Positions 49,867-59,681 of a DNA stretch of 64,000 nt are shown here, in pieces. Source of the DNA: Rhodanobacteraceae bacterium (lineage in GTDB: Bacteria > Pseudomonadota > Gammaproteobacteria > Xanthomonadales > SZUA-5); contig JACKOW010000001.1 in NCBI GenBank assembly GCA_024234055.1, positions 722,001 to 786,000 on the forward strand, written 5' to 3'. Below the pieces are notes generated by a model. That model ran no database searches and had not been told where the DNA came from. It saw only the letters and a list, made by a program, of their open reading frames with translations. Position 1 is the first letter of the stretch; each line of letters opens with the position of its first letter. The position numbers and the translations under genes are program-made.

Positions 49867-50451
49867 ATGAGCGACGTCACCAACCCGTCGAGCATTCCCG
49901 GCCAGTCTCATATCGGCATGCGAGAGCATTTCCAGGGGATTCTCGGGCGCAACACCGCTGATTATTCGATCATGTCTGCCCAGCGACACCACATCCAGCT
50001 CAGCCGCATGGCCGATGCCAAGGCCAACATCATCATCACGGTGTCCTCCATTGTCCTCACCATCGCCATGGGCCGACTCAATGACCCCGAGCTGCGTCTG
50101 AGCATGCTGACGCTTGCGGCCTTCTCTCTTGCGGCCCTGTTGATGGCCATACTCGCGGTTCTCCCCAAGTACAGGCCCTTGCGGCTGGAAGATCCGAAGA
50201 ATCTGCCTGACTATTTCAACATCATGTTCTTTGGACACTTTTCGGAGATTCCCCGGGAAGAATTCTGCCGTCTGTGGGCCGACGCGCTGCGCACGGATGC
50301 CGCCGTCTACGAGAACTGGACCAATGATCTCTACTCCATGGGCACCTATCTGGCGCGGCACAAATACCGCTATCTGCGCTTCAGCTATGTCTTCTTCCTG
50401 ACCGGCTTTGTGATCGCGGCGCTCGAGCAGGTCTCACGCTTCACTTTTTGA
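49867..50451 (+). CDS. PycTM-like (DUF5706) membrane protein
   Basis: The 194-residue protein has HHIQLSRMADAKANIIITV at residues 41-59, two adjacent membrane helices (about 53-70 and 79-100), a cytoplasmic middle with NIMFFGHFSEIPREEF (118-133), a helical part with DLYSMGTYLARHKYRYLRFSY and a third membrane helix (175-188). The DxKA, FFGHF and K-x-R-x-L-R features match the transmembrane effector of Pycsar anti-phage systems (DUF5706 family). No pyrimidine cyclase gene lies beside it, so a defence role is unproven; orphan members are common. It is divergent from oxyR. Confidence 0.72.
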   Translation: MSDVTNPSSIPGQSHIGMREHFQGILGRNTADYSIMSAQRHHIQLSRMADAKANIIITVSSIVLTIAMGRLNDPELRLSMLTLAAFSLAALLMAILAVLPKYRPLRLEDPKNLPDYFNIMFFGHFSEIPREEFCRLWADALRTDAAVYENWTNDLYSMGTYLARHKYRYLRFSYVFFLTGFVIAALEQVSRFTF

Positions 50452-50463
50452 GGATGGTTTTGC

Positions 50464-51243
50464 ATGCGGCTGGGACCCATAGCCGGGGCGACTCTGATCG
50501 TGCCCGATCTGCAACAGGCGCTGGTTGCCTACGTTGAGCGACTGCGCTTGCGTCAGCAGGATCAGGGGCGCGTGCCGCGCCAGCGCGCATTGGATCTTGG
50601 CGATACCGCCCTGATGGATGCGCCCACGGCCACGCTGACTCTCGCCAACGACTTTCCAGTCAGCCTGACGCTGATCGAGGTGCCGGGCGCGCTACCTTTG
50701 CCCGAGTCCGGCATGCGCGGCTGGTGGCAGCTGATTCTTGCCGTGAAGGATCCTGAATCAGTCCGCCAGTCTCTCGCGACCAGTCACTGGATACCGCAGG
50801 ATCTGGCGGATGCCGGAAGCTGCAGCTTCACTGGACCGGCGGGTGAGCAGATCGTGCTGCGCCGGTCGTCCGACGGAGCCACCGAAAGCGGCAGCGCTGA
50901 GCACGCACCTGTACTGCTGGGCGCTGGCCTGAGGGTGGCCAACATGGCGACCTCAATCGGTTTCTATCAGGGACTGGGGCTGGTCAGCGGATCGCATCCA
51001 TCCGAGTCGCCGCAAGCCGCGGATCACGATTCCGCGCGTGGCCTCGGCAGACTTCGTGGCGATCAGCGCATCGAGTTCATCCGGGCTCTGCCAGCGGTCC
51101 CGCGCGATGCCGGCCTGCATCTGGGCCTGCGTCTGCTCAGTCTCGCGCGCAGTGATCTCTCGGGTCGGCGCCTGCAGGCGGCAGATGATCCCAGCGCCCG
51201 TGTTCTGGCGGGTCCCGATCACGAGGCCATCGAACTGGTCTGA
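50464..51243 (+). CDS. Two-module VOC (glyoxalase/dioxygenase superfamily) protein
   Basis: The 259-residue protein contains two vicinal-oxygen-chelate modules: about residues 4-135 (GATLIVPDLQQALVAYVERLRL, QLILAVKDPESVRQSL, SFTGPAGEQIVLRR) and 150-259 (GAGLRVANMATSIGFYQGLGL, AGPDHEAIELV). Metal-ligand positions are not complete: the first beta-strand of each module lacks the usual His. It may therefore be a binding protein rather than an enzyme. It lies 12 bp after the PycTM-like gene, probably in one operon, and is convergent with the EAL gene. Confidence 0.75.
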   Translation: MRLGPIAGATLIVPDLQQALVAYVERLRLRQQDQGRVPRQRALDLGDTALMDAPTATLTLANDFPVSLTLIEVPGALPLPESGMRGWWQLILAVKDPESVRQSLATSHWIPQDLADAGSCSFTGPAGEQIVLRRSSDGATESGSAEHAPVLLGAGLRVANMATSIGFYQGLGLVSGSHPSESPQAADHDSARGLGRLRGDQRIEFIRALPAVPRDAGLHLGLRLLSLARSDLSGRRLQAADDPSARVLAGPDHEAIELV

Positions 51244-51255
51244 GTGCGCTGCGGC

Positions 51256-52509
51256 TCAGGGTTGCGCCTTCAGCATCGCGCCGAGTTCGCTGATCGTCAT
51301 CGGATGGGCGAGGTGATAGCCCTGGGCCATGTCGCAGCCCATGCCCTCCAGCAAGGTCAGCGCCTGGGCATCTTCAACGCCTTCGGCCACGGCGCGCATG
51401 TCCAGATGGTGGGCCAGATCCACCATGGCGCGGACCAGCTGACAGGCGCGGCTGTCGCTGGCCATCGGTGTGACGAAGGACTGGTCGATCTTGAGTTCGG
51501 TGGCAGGAAAGTGCTTCAGGTAGGTGAAGGAGGAATAGCCCTGACCGAAATCGTCGATGGCGATATCGACGCCGATCGCGCGCAGATGGTGCAGTGAGAC
51601 ACTGCTGAGCTCCGGGTCTTCCATGACCGCAGTTTCGGTCACCTCCAGCATCAGGCTGGTCGGCGGAATGTCCCAGATCGCCAGTGCCCCCGAGATCTGT
51701 TCCACCAGCCCGGATTGACCAAAGACCTTGGGCGATAGATTGATGGCGCAGCGCAGCTGTGGTGCCTGACGACGCAGTTGCGCATATTCACGCAGAACCG
51801 CGTTGATGCTCCAGCGAGTCAGTTCCTGGGCCAATCCGGTCTGCTCAGCCAGGGCCACAAAGCGGCCCGGTGGGATCACGCCATGGCGAGTCGAACTCCA
51901 GCGTGCCAGTGCCTCGACCGCAACAATGCGGCGATCAGCCAGCGCAAACACGGGTTGAAAGGCCAGCGACAGCTCGTTGTTGATCAGGGCGTCGCGCAAC
52001 TCGTCCTGCAGCCACAGATCGGCGTTGGTGGTGCCGGCGAGCATGAAGCGACTATTCAGCTCCAGACCCCGATGGAGGGCGGTCATGGCACTACGGATGA
52101 GGCTCTCGGTGGCGAGCAGGCTGCCACTGTCCTGTCGCTTGCCGGCATTGACCGCCAACGCCAGGCTCAACACCGGCGTCATCGGTCGATCCTGCACCGA
52201 CAGCGGAAAGTCGAATTCACCGAGGACCTTGCGCGCCGCCAGCACGCCGTGGTTGGTGCTGAGCAGGTCCGGAAGGCACACCAGGAACTCGTTGGATGCC
52301 ACCCGATAGATGCGATCCGTGGGTCGCAGCAACTCGCGCAGGCGTGCTTGAGCAGCATCCATCAGGCTGGCGCCGCAATCCATGCCCAGCAAGGCCACCA
52401 TCTGCCGCATGCCACGCAGGTGCACCAGCAGAATGCCGGCGCAGCCAGCGTCATCACCTGCAGCCAGGATCTGGTCGATCTCCTGCAGTTGCTCCGTGCC
52501 GATCAGCAT
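51256..52509 (-). CDS. EAL-domain c-di-GMP phosphodiesterase with degenerate GGDEF
   Basis: The 417-residue cytoplasmic protein has an N-terminal GGDEF-fold domain where the signature reads VASNEFL, so no cyclase activity is expected. An intact-looking EAL domain follows: VEALARW, LEVTETA, IDDFGQGYSS, ELKIDQSFV, VAEGVED and GYHLAHP. All main metal and catalytic residues appear conserved. It should hydrolyse c-di-GMP, with the GGDEF part possibly regulatory. It lies 24 bp downstream of the HD-GYP gene on the same strand, so the two are likely one operon. Confidence 0.9.
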   Translation of the reverse strand: MLIGTEQLQEIDQILAAGDDAGCAGILLVHLRGMRQMVALLGMDCGASLMDAAQARLRELLRPTDRIYRVASNEFLVCLPDLLSTNHGVLAARKVLGEFDFPLSVQDRPMTPVLSLALAVNAGKRQDSGSLLATESLIRSAMTALHRGLELNSRFMLAGTTNADLWLQDELRDALINNELSLAFQPVFALADRRIVAVEALARWSSTRHGVIPPGRFVALAEQTGLAQELTRWSINAVLREYAQLRRQAPQLRCAINLSPKVFGQSGLVEQISGALAIWDIPPTSLMLEVTETAVMEDPELSSVSLHHLRAIGVDIAIDDFGQGYSSFTYLKHFPATELKIDQSFVTPMASDSRACQLVRAMVDLAHHLDMRAVAEGVEDAQALTLLEGMGCDMAQGYHLAHPMTISELGAMLKAQP

Positions 52510-52533
52510 CAGGCCTGCCCCGAGTGTCGCGAG

Positions 52534-53766
52534 TCAAAGATAAAGTTCCGTGGGATCCAATCCATAGGCCCCAGGAGCCAGCGCCCGTTCAATCCAGACG
52601 CGTTCGGCCGTGTCCGGTGCATTGGCCAGCGTCCACAGATCCACTTGTGGAAACGCGCGATCCAGGCGCTTGTCGGCATGGGTCAGAATGGTCACCCTTG
52701 GGTACAGCCTGCGCGCCGGGTTCTGCGCCATCACCACCGCTACCGCACCATTGCTGAGTTCGACCAGACTGCCCGTTGGGTACACGCCCAGCGACTGGCT
52801 GAATTGTTCGATCAGCTCAGCCTGGAACAGCTGATCGCGCTGCCGATACAGATACTGCAGCACGTCATGGCGCGACATTGCCTTCTGATGCGGCCGATCA
52901 CTGCTGAGAGCGTCAAAGGTATCCACCAGACCGAGCATGCGCCCGGTGAGCGGGATTCTTGCGCCGGCAAGACCCGCCGGATAGCCGGATCCATCATGCC
53001 GCTCATGGTGGTGGCGGATCATGTCAGTGATTTCCAGATCGCGAATGCCCGACTGTTCCAGCATGGACAGGCTGTGATCCAGATGGGTGCGCAACTGTTC
53101 GCGCTCGCGCTCGCTGATCGCATCGGAGCGCTGCAGCAGTTCTTCGGGCAAGGCACCCTTGCCGATGTCCATCAGCATGCCGGCGCTGGCCAGGTCCACC
53201 AGCATTTCCCTCGGAAAGCCCAGGTGGCGGCCGAAACTGGCGGCCAGCGCGCAGCAGTTGACGGCGTGGCTGTAGCTGTAGGCGTCGCGTTTGCGCAGCG
53301 CGTCCAGCCAGAAAAAGGCATCGGCATTGCGAATGACGCTGGCGACGATGGGTTCCATGGCGCCGCCGAGGGCCTCAGTCGAGAGGCGCTTGCCGGCGCG
53401 CACATCGTCGACAAAGCTGGCAGCCAGGGCACGGGCATCATCCCAGGCAATCTGCGCCTGCTTCAGCTCGTCGGCCAGTTCGGTCTGGGTGTGATAGACG
53501 CCGGGCGCCGGCAGCGGCCGCCCGCGCCGTGTCAGGCTGCCGTAACCCAGTTTCTCCAGCATTCCGCGCTTGCCGGGCGGGGTGCTCTTGTGGATATCGA
53601 TGTAGACGTGACGACAATAGCGCCTGAGCTGCTCGATCTGGCTCAAGGCATCGATCTGGAATCCCTGCAAGGGAAAGCTGGTCTCGGTCCATGGGCGATC
53701 CAGCCTGGACACGAACATGCCCAGCGTCAGCTCATCGATTCCAAGGCGGCGCTCCTCGATTTCCAT
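52534..53766 (-). CDS. HD-GYP protein with DUF3391 domain, HD motif altered
   Basis: The 410-residue protein starts at ATG 53766. An N-terminal DUF3391 domain (LGIDELTLGMFVSRLDRPW, about 8-70) precedes an HD-GYP domain (about 140-330). The GYP part is intact (HHHERHDGSGYP, 252-263; SDRPHQ-type end), as are H167 and H228. But the metal-binding HD pair reads M199-D200 (GMLMDIGKG) rather than HD, which should weaken or remove phosphodiesterase activity. Upstream in-frame sequence to 54021 is the Arg/Gly-rich translation of an octamer repeat and was excluded. It is followed by the EAL gene. Confidence 0.9.
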   Translation of the reverse strand: MEIEERRLGIDELTLGMFVSRLDRPWTETSFPLQGFQIDALSQIEQLRRYCRHVYIDIHKSTPPGKRGMLEKLGYGSLTRRGRPLPAPGVYHTQTELADELKQAQIAWDDARALAASFVDDVRAGKRLSTEALGGAMEPIVASVIRNADAFFWLDALRKRDAYSYSHAVNCCALAASFGRHLGFPREMLVDLASAGMLMDIGKGALPEELLQRSDAISEREREQLRTHLDHSLSMLEQSGIRDLEITDMIRHHHERHDGSGYPAGLAGARIPLTGRMLGLVDTFDALSSDRPHQKAMSRHDVLQYLYRQRDQLFQAELIEQFSQSLGVYPTGSLVELSNGAVAVVMAQNPARRLYPRVTILTHADKRLDRAFPQVDLWTLANAPDTAERVWIERALAPGAYGLDPTELYL

Positions 53767-53850
53767 GGATCTTGGGAGTGATCTGTCCGGCCCGCAGGAT
53801 TCACCCAAGCATGCCATGGTCGCGTGATCGTGTGCTGCATCGGGGAAGAA

Positions 53851-53943
53851 ACGAGGGCACGAGGGCACGAGGGCACGAAAAATCCAGGGCGCGAGGTACC
53901 TGCCTCTGCGCGCCCTCGCGCCCTCGCGCCCTCGTGCCCTCGT
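53851..53943. repeat. Inverted octamer arrays able to form a long hairpin
   Basis: On the left are 3.5 tandem copies of ACGAGGGC (53851-53878). On the right are about four copies of the complementary unit, GCGCCCTC or GTGCCCTC (53910-53943). A ~30-nt loop separates them. The arms can pair over nearly 28 bp, with A/G variants giving G-T pairs in RNA. It lies between the divergent HD-GYP and aspS starts, about 75 bp before aspS, so it would be in the leader of one transcript. Confidence 0.8.
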
Positions 53944-54019
53944 CCAAGACTGGTTTGCGGGCTCTGGGGCGCGTCCCGTAGCATGCGCGACCTTTCCTTT
54001 TCCGCTGATCGAGCGTGCC

Positions 54020-55816
<1,797 letters not shown>

Positions 55817-55839
55817 GCAGCGCCAGCGTTGAGGTCGAG

Positions 55840-55867
55840 CTGACCCGTCGGCAAAGCCCCGGGTCAG
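55840..55867 (+). terminator. Possible hairpin after aspS
   Basis: CTGACCC (55840-55846) pairs with GGGTCAG (55861-55867) across a 14-nt loop about 24 bp after the aspS stop, followed by TTCTT. The stem is good but the loop long and the T-tract poor, so termination efficiency is doubtful. Confidence 0.35.
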
Positions 55868-55900
55868 TTCTTCGGCGTTGACCTTTGCGTACGCGCTCGG

Positions 55901-58900
55901 ATGAGGCAGACTGAGGATTCCGGGCTGTACCTTGGGATCATGAATTCTGGAAACGCCTCTGCGCTGGACGTGGTCTCGGTCGAGCGACTCGCGGCACTCG
56001 GCGACATCCTGCAGCACACCGAGGCGGTAGGATTCCGCTGGCGCGCAGCGCCCGGCTGGCCGGTCGAGCTGGTATCGGACAATGTCAGGAACTGGGGATT
56101 CGACCCAGATGCCCTGCAGCGCGGCGAGCCGGCGTTTTCCGAGCTCATCCATCCCGATGACCTCGTGCGGGTGTCGGCGGAGGTCCAGCGCCACGGCAGC
56201 CTCGGTCGCAGTCGATTCCATCAGGAATACCGGTTGCGCAAGGGTGCCGACGACTGGCGCTGGGTGGAGGATCACACCTGGGTTGAGCGTGGTGAGGACG
56301 GTGAGCCGCGGGCCTATGTCGGTGTGCTACTGGACGTCACCGAGCGCAAGCGGGCAGAACTGGCGTTGGAGCTGGCTGCCACGGCAGTGCCGGGATTGCT
56401 GACCACCGAGCCACTGCAGGAACGCATCGTGGCTGTGCTCAATCGTCTGGGCGAAGGCATGGGGGCCGACCGGGCCTATGTTTTCGAGACCCACTCGGGC
56501 GGGCCCGACAACACCGCGCTGGCGAGCCAGCGCTTCGAATGGTGTCGGGCTGGAATCGCGCCACAGATTGACAATCCGCAACTGCAGAATCTGGAAATCG
56601 AGCGGCTGTTTCCGCGCTGGTTGACGCAATTGCAGAACGATCAAGGCATCAACGGTGCGGTTTCCAGCTTTCCTCTGTCCGAGCGCGAGCTGCTGAGACA
56701 GCAGCAGATCCTGAGCCTGATCGTGGTGCCGGTGCAACTGCGCGGCTGCCTCTGGGGTTTTCTGGGCCTGGACGCGGTGCGTGGCGAGCGGCACTGGAGT
56801 GCCGCTGAGGAACGCGTGCTGCGCCTGGCGGCCGCCGCACTTGGGGCCGCCATCGAGCAGCAACGCAATGTCCAGGCACTGCTGAACAGTGAGCAACGCC
56901 ATCGTCTGGCCCTGGAAGGTGCCAATGCCGGCGCTTGGGAATGGAGTCCGGACGGTCGCAGTCTCTGGTCCCGCCAGCAGTTTCGTCTGCTGGGATTGGA
57001 CCCGACGACCGACCAGGCCAGCCACGAGCATTGGATGGCCGTAGTCCATCCGCAGGACCGCGAGTGGGTCGATGCCGAGGTCAGACACGCCTATGTGCAC
57101 GGCAGCGCCCTGGCCATCGAATATCGCGTGGTCCACGGCGATGGCGTATCGCGTTGGGTCGCCACCATCGGGCGCCCGCGGCGGGCCGCGGACGGCGGCA
57201 TCGACGGCATGGTCGGCATTCTGCTGGACATCGATGGACGCAAGCAGGCCGAAGAACGCTTGCGGCTGTCTGCGGCGGTGATCGACAGCACCCATGATGG
57301 GGTGGTGGTGACGGATCTGGAGGCCCGGATCATTGCCGTCAATCGCGCCTATTGCGAAATCACCGGGTACTCCGAACAACAACTTCTGGGGCAGAACCCG
57401 CGCATGCTGCAGTCGGGGCGCCATGATCCCGAGTTCTATCAGTCGATGTGGGAGGCGCTCCTGGCCACAGGCCATTGGCAGGGAGAGATCTGGAGTCGGC
57501 GCAGCGGCGGCGAAGTCTATCCGGAGTGGTTGACCATCAGCGTGGTTCGCGATGAATCCGGACGTCCGCAGCACTATGTGGGCGTGGTGACCGACATCAC
57601 CCGTTTGAAACAGACCGAAGCCGATCTGGCCAGACTGGCCCATTTCGATCCTCTCACCGGCCTGCCCAACCGCCTGTTGGCACAGTCACGCCTGGAATAC
57701 GCCATCGAGCGTGCCGAACAGGATGGAAGGCGATTGGCCCTGTTGTTCATCGACATGGATCGTTTCAAGAACGTCAATGACAGTCTGGGGCATCAGGTCG
57801 GCGACGAACTGCTGTGCGCAGTCGCTGAGCGCTTCCGACGGGCTTCCAAGATCAGCGACACCGTGGCCCGACTGGGCGGTGACGAGTTTCTGGCCATCGT
57901 CGAGAACGTGGGTACCGCGCGCTCGGCCGGCAACGTTGCTCGCGATCTGTTGAATTGCCTGTCAGAGCCCTTCCATCTGCCCAGCGGCCATGAGGTTTTC
58001 GCCAACGCCAGCATCGGCATCAGCCTGTACCCGGAAGACGGCGCCACTGCCACCGATCTGGTGCGTTGCGCGGATGCTGCGCTGTACGGCGCCAAGGATC
58101 TGGGCCGCAACACCTTCCATTTCTACACGCCCGGTCTGATTGCTGCCGCCAGCGACCGACTGGAGTTGGAGGGCAGGTTGCGGCACGCGCTGACCCGGGG
58201 CGAATTCGTGGTTCACTACCAGCCGCTGCTGGATTGCCAGAGCGGCGCAGTGATGGGTGTGGAGGCACTGGTGCGTTGGCAGCCGCCGGGTCAGCCCATG
58301 ATCCTGCCCGGTCGATTCATCGGCCTGGCTGAAGAAACCGGTTTGATCGGGGCTCTGGGCGACTGGGTGATGGAAACCGCCTGCCGCCAGGTGCAGCGCT
58401 GGCGCCGCAGCTGCGCGCCCGATCTGCGGCTGGCGGTCAACCTCTCGGCCCGCCAACTGCGCCAGTTGGAGTTTCCCGACCGGCTGACGCGGGTGCTGTC
58501 CGATACCGGCCTGGATCCGGATGCACTGGAACTGGAAGTCACCGAATCCATGCTGATGGAACATGGCAACATGGTGCTCGGCACCCTGCACGCGCTGCGC
58601 AGCCTGGGCGTGCGCGTGGCCATCGATGATTTCGGTACCGGCTACAGTTCGCTCGCCTATCTCAAGCGATTGCCGCTGGACACCCTGAAGATCGACCGCA
58701 GCTTCGTCGCCGACATCCCGGCACACGCCGGCGGCGCCGAAATCGCCTCAGCCATCATCGGCCTGGCCCACACCCTGCACCTCGATGTACTGGCCGAGGG
58801 CGTCGAGAACATCGAGCAGCTGAATTTCCTCCGAGCCCAGGGCTGCGACTTCTTCCAGGGATTCCTGATCAGCGAAGCCCTCAGCGCCGATGCCCTGGCC

Positions 58901-58921
58901 GAACGCTTCCTCACCCCCTGA
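55901..58921 (+). CDS. PAS/GAF/GGDEF/EAL c-di-GMP signalling protein
   Basis: This 1006-residue sensor has: PAS (about 40-150, SELIHPDDLVRVSAEV, DVTERKRAE); GAF (about 155-325); PAS (about 335-450, VVHPQDREWV, DIDGRKQAEE); PAS (about 455-570, GVVVTDLEARIIAVNRAYCE, DITRLKQTEADL); GGDEF with an intact RLGGDEF signature; and EAL with VEALVRW, LEVTESM, IDDFGTGYSS, LKIDRSFV, LAEGVEN. Both enzymatic halves look competent. It has no membrane helix, so it should sense cytosolic signals. ATG 55901 is listed; ATG 55940 is equally possible. Confidence 0.92.
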   Translation: MRQTEDSGLYLGIMNSGNASALDVVSVERLAALGDILQHTEAVGFRWRAAPGWPVELVSDNVRNWGFDPDALQRGEPAFSELIHPDDLVRVSAEVQRHGSLGRSRFHQEYRLRKGADDWRWVEDHTWVERGEDGEPRAYVGVLLDVTERKRAELALELAATAVPGLLTTEPLQERIVAVLNRLGEGMGADRAYVFETHSGGPDNTALASQRFEWCRAGIAPQIDNPQLQNLEIERLFPRWLTQLQNDQGINGAVSSFPLSERELLRQQQILSLIVVPVQLRGCLWGFLGLDAVRGERHWSAAEERVLRLAAAALGAAIEQQRNVQALLNSEQRHRLALEGANAGAWEWSPDGRSLWSRQQFRLLGLDPTTDQASHEHWMAVVHPQDREWVDAEVRHAYVHGSALAIEYRVVHGDGVSRWVATIGRPRRAADGGIDGMVGILLDIDGRKQAEERLRLSAAVIDSTHDGVVVTDLEARIIAVNRAYCEITGYSEQQLLGQNPRMLQSGRHDPEFYQSMWEALLATGHWQGEIWSRRSGGEVYPEWLTISVVRDESGRPQHYVGVVTDITRLKQTEADLARLAHFDPLTGLPNRLLAQSRLEYAIERAEQDGRRLALLFIDMDRFKNVNDSLGHQVGDELLCAVAERFRRASKISDTVARLGGDEFLAIVENVGTARSAGNVARDLLNCLSEPFHLPSGHEVFANASIGISLYPEDGATATDLVRCADAALYGAKDLGRNTFHFYTPGLIAAASDRLELEGRLRHALTRGEFVVHYQPLLDCQSGAVMGVEALVRWQPPGQPMILPGRFIGLAEETGLIGALGDWVMETACRQVQRWRRSCAPDLRLAVNLSARQLRQLEFPDRLTRVLSDTGLDPDALELEVTESMLMEHGNMVLGTLHALRSLGVRVAIDDFGTGYSSLAYLKRLPLDTLKIDRSFVADIPAHAGGAEIASAIIGLAHTLHLDVLAEGVENIEQLNFLRAQGCDFFQGFLISEALSADALAERFLTP

Positions 58922-58934
58922 AGCCGACTCGCGT

Positions 58935-58963
58935 TTTCCACTGGCAGCTCGAACAGGTACAAT
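58935..58963 (+). promoter_or_regulatory. Sigma-70 promoter of tRNA-Thr
   Basis: A -35 box TTTCCA (58935-58940, 4 of 6) and -10 box TACAAT (58958-58963, 5 of 6) are separated by exactly 17 bp, and the -10 box ends 13 bp before the tRNA. This is the usual compact tRNA promoter layout. Confidence 0.65.
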
Positions 58964-58976
58964 CCCGCGGCTGCAA

Positions 58977-59052
58977 GCCGGCGTAGCTCAATTGGTAGAG
59001 CAACTGATTTGTAATCAGTAGGTTGTAGGTTCAAGTCCTATCGCCGGCACCA
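58977..59052 (+). tRNA. tRNA-Thr (anticodon TGT)
   Basis: A 76-nt cloverleaf with acceptor arms GCCGGCG / CGCCGGC, D-arm GCTCAATTGGTAGAGC and anticodon stem ACTGA/TCAGT around loop TTTGTAA (anticodon TGT, reading ACA). The T-arm is GTAGGTTCAAGTCCTAT, with discriminator A and encoded CCA (59050-59052). Mobile elements often integrate at the 3' end of such genes; here it is directly followed by decayed island genes. Confidence 0.97.
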
Positions 59053-59054
59053 GG

Positions 59055-59079
59055 AAAATCAAGCGCTTGGATGATTTTT
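59055..59079 (+). terminator. Likely intrinsic terminator of the tRNA transcript
   Basis: AAAATCA (59055-59061) pairs with TGATTTT (59072-59078) around a short loop containing the self-complementary AAGCGCTT, and the run ends in TTTTT. The stem is AT-rich and weak, but its position just after the tRNA suits a terminator. Confidence 0.5.
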
Positions 59080-59099
59080 GCCGGGGCTTCAACCAGGCT

Positions 59100-59119
59100 G
59101 AGTCAGCATAGAGTCAGCA
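59100..59119. repeat. Direct repeat GAGTCAGCA next to tRNA-Thr
   Basis: Two perfect copies of GAGTCAGCA (59100-59108 and 59111-59119) are separated by TA, about 50 bp past the tRNA. Short paired repeats of this kind flank att cores or are arm sites for integrase or excisionase. No integrase gene is present, so this may be what remains of an attachment region. Confidence 0.5.
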
Positions 59120-59159
59120 GCTGGCGCGCTATCTGACCAAGCATTCGAGCCTCGCCCCG

Positions 59160-59681
59160 TCATTTCCGTGCTCGGGACCTTCCAGTGCGAAGGCACTCCA
59201 ATTCCACCAGCGCGTCGACCAGCAAGCGTCGAAGAATCGCGTTTTCAGCGAGCAGCATGTCCATCGAAGGCAGGCAGTCGGCTCCGGGAATGGGTTCGGC
59301 AAGCACCGATCCAAGCCGCTTGCTCGGCCTACCGCGCCGCCTTTGGCTAGAAAAAGCTTCGGCAGCCAGAGCCCTCAGCAAGACTGTCACAAGTCCGATT
59401 GCCTCTGGGCCTTCGGTAGGCTGCGAAACCGAAGGCGCAGGCGCCTGTGGGCGCGAGCTACTGGCTCCAGTCGAGAGCACGATGTTGCGACCAGCCTTTG
59501 TGTTCAGCCATGCATGGACCTCCGTCTCCGGCCAGCAGGTCGTATGTACTCCCAAACGGACAGGGGCTGGAAAATCGCCGATCTTCATCATGCGGTAGAT
59601 GCTGGAGCGTCCCACCCCGAGCAATTGGGTGAGGTCCTTGATTCTGAGCATTCGTCCTTGGACTACGCGAGCTTCGGTCAT
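59160..59681 (-). CDS. AlpA-like regulator (excisionase-type HTH)
   Basis: The 173-residue protein begins with an AlpA/MerR-type helix-turn-helix (MLRIKDLTQLLGVGRSSIYR, GDFPAPVRLG, WPETEVHAWL), the fold of phage and island excision regulators. About 105 more residues follow (basic GRPSKR, then a Leu-rich LLAENAILRRLLVDALVELE helix), longer than ordinary AlpA proteins of ~70 residues. Its ATG overlaps the stop of the McrC-like frame by 4 bp (ATGA), so it was or is translationally coupled to it. The setting beside tRNA-Thr supports an integrative-element origin. Confidence 0.8.
   Translation of the reverse strand: MTEARVVQGRMLRIKDLTQLLGVGRSSIYRMMKIGDFPAPVRLGVHTTCWPETEVHAWLNTKAGRNIVLSTGASSSRPQAPAPSVSQPTEGPEAIGLVTVLLRALAAEAFSSQRRRGRPSKRLGSVLAEPIPGADCLPSMDMLLAENAILRRLLVDALVELECLRTGRSRARK

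Noticed and set aside
49867..51243. A complete Pycsar anti-phage system
   Set aside because: Only an effector-like protein is present; the neighbour is a VOC protein, not a nucleotide cyclase.
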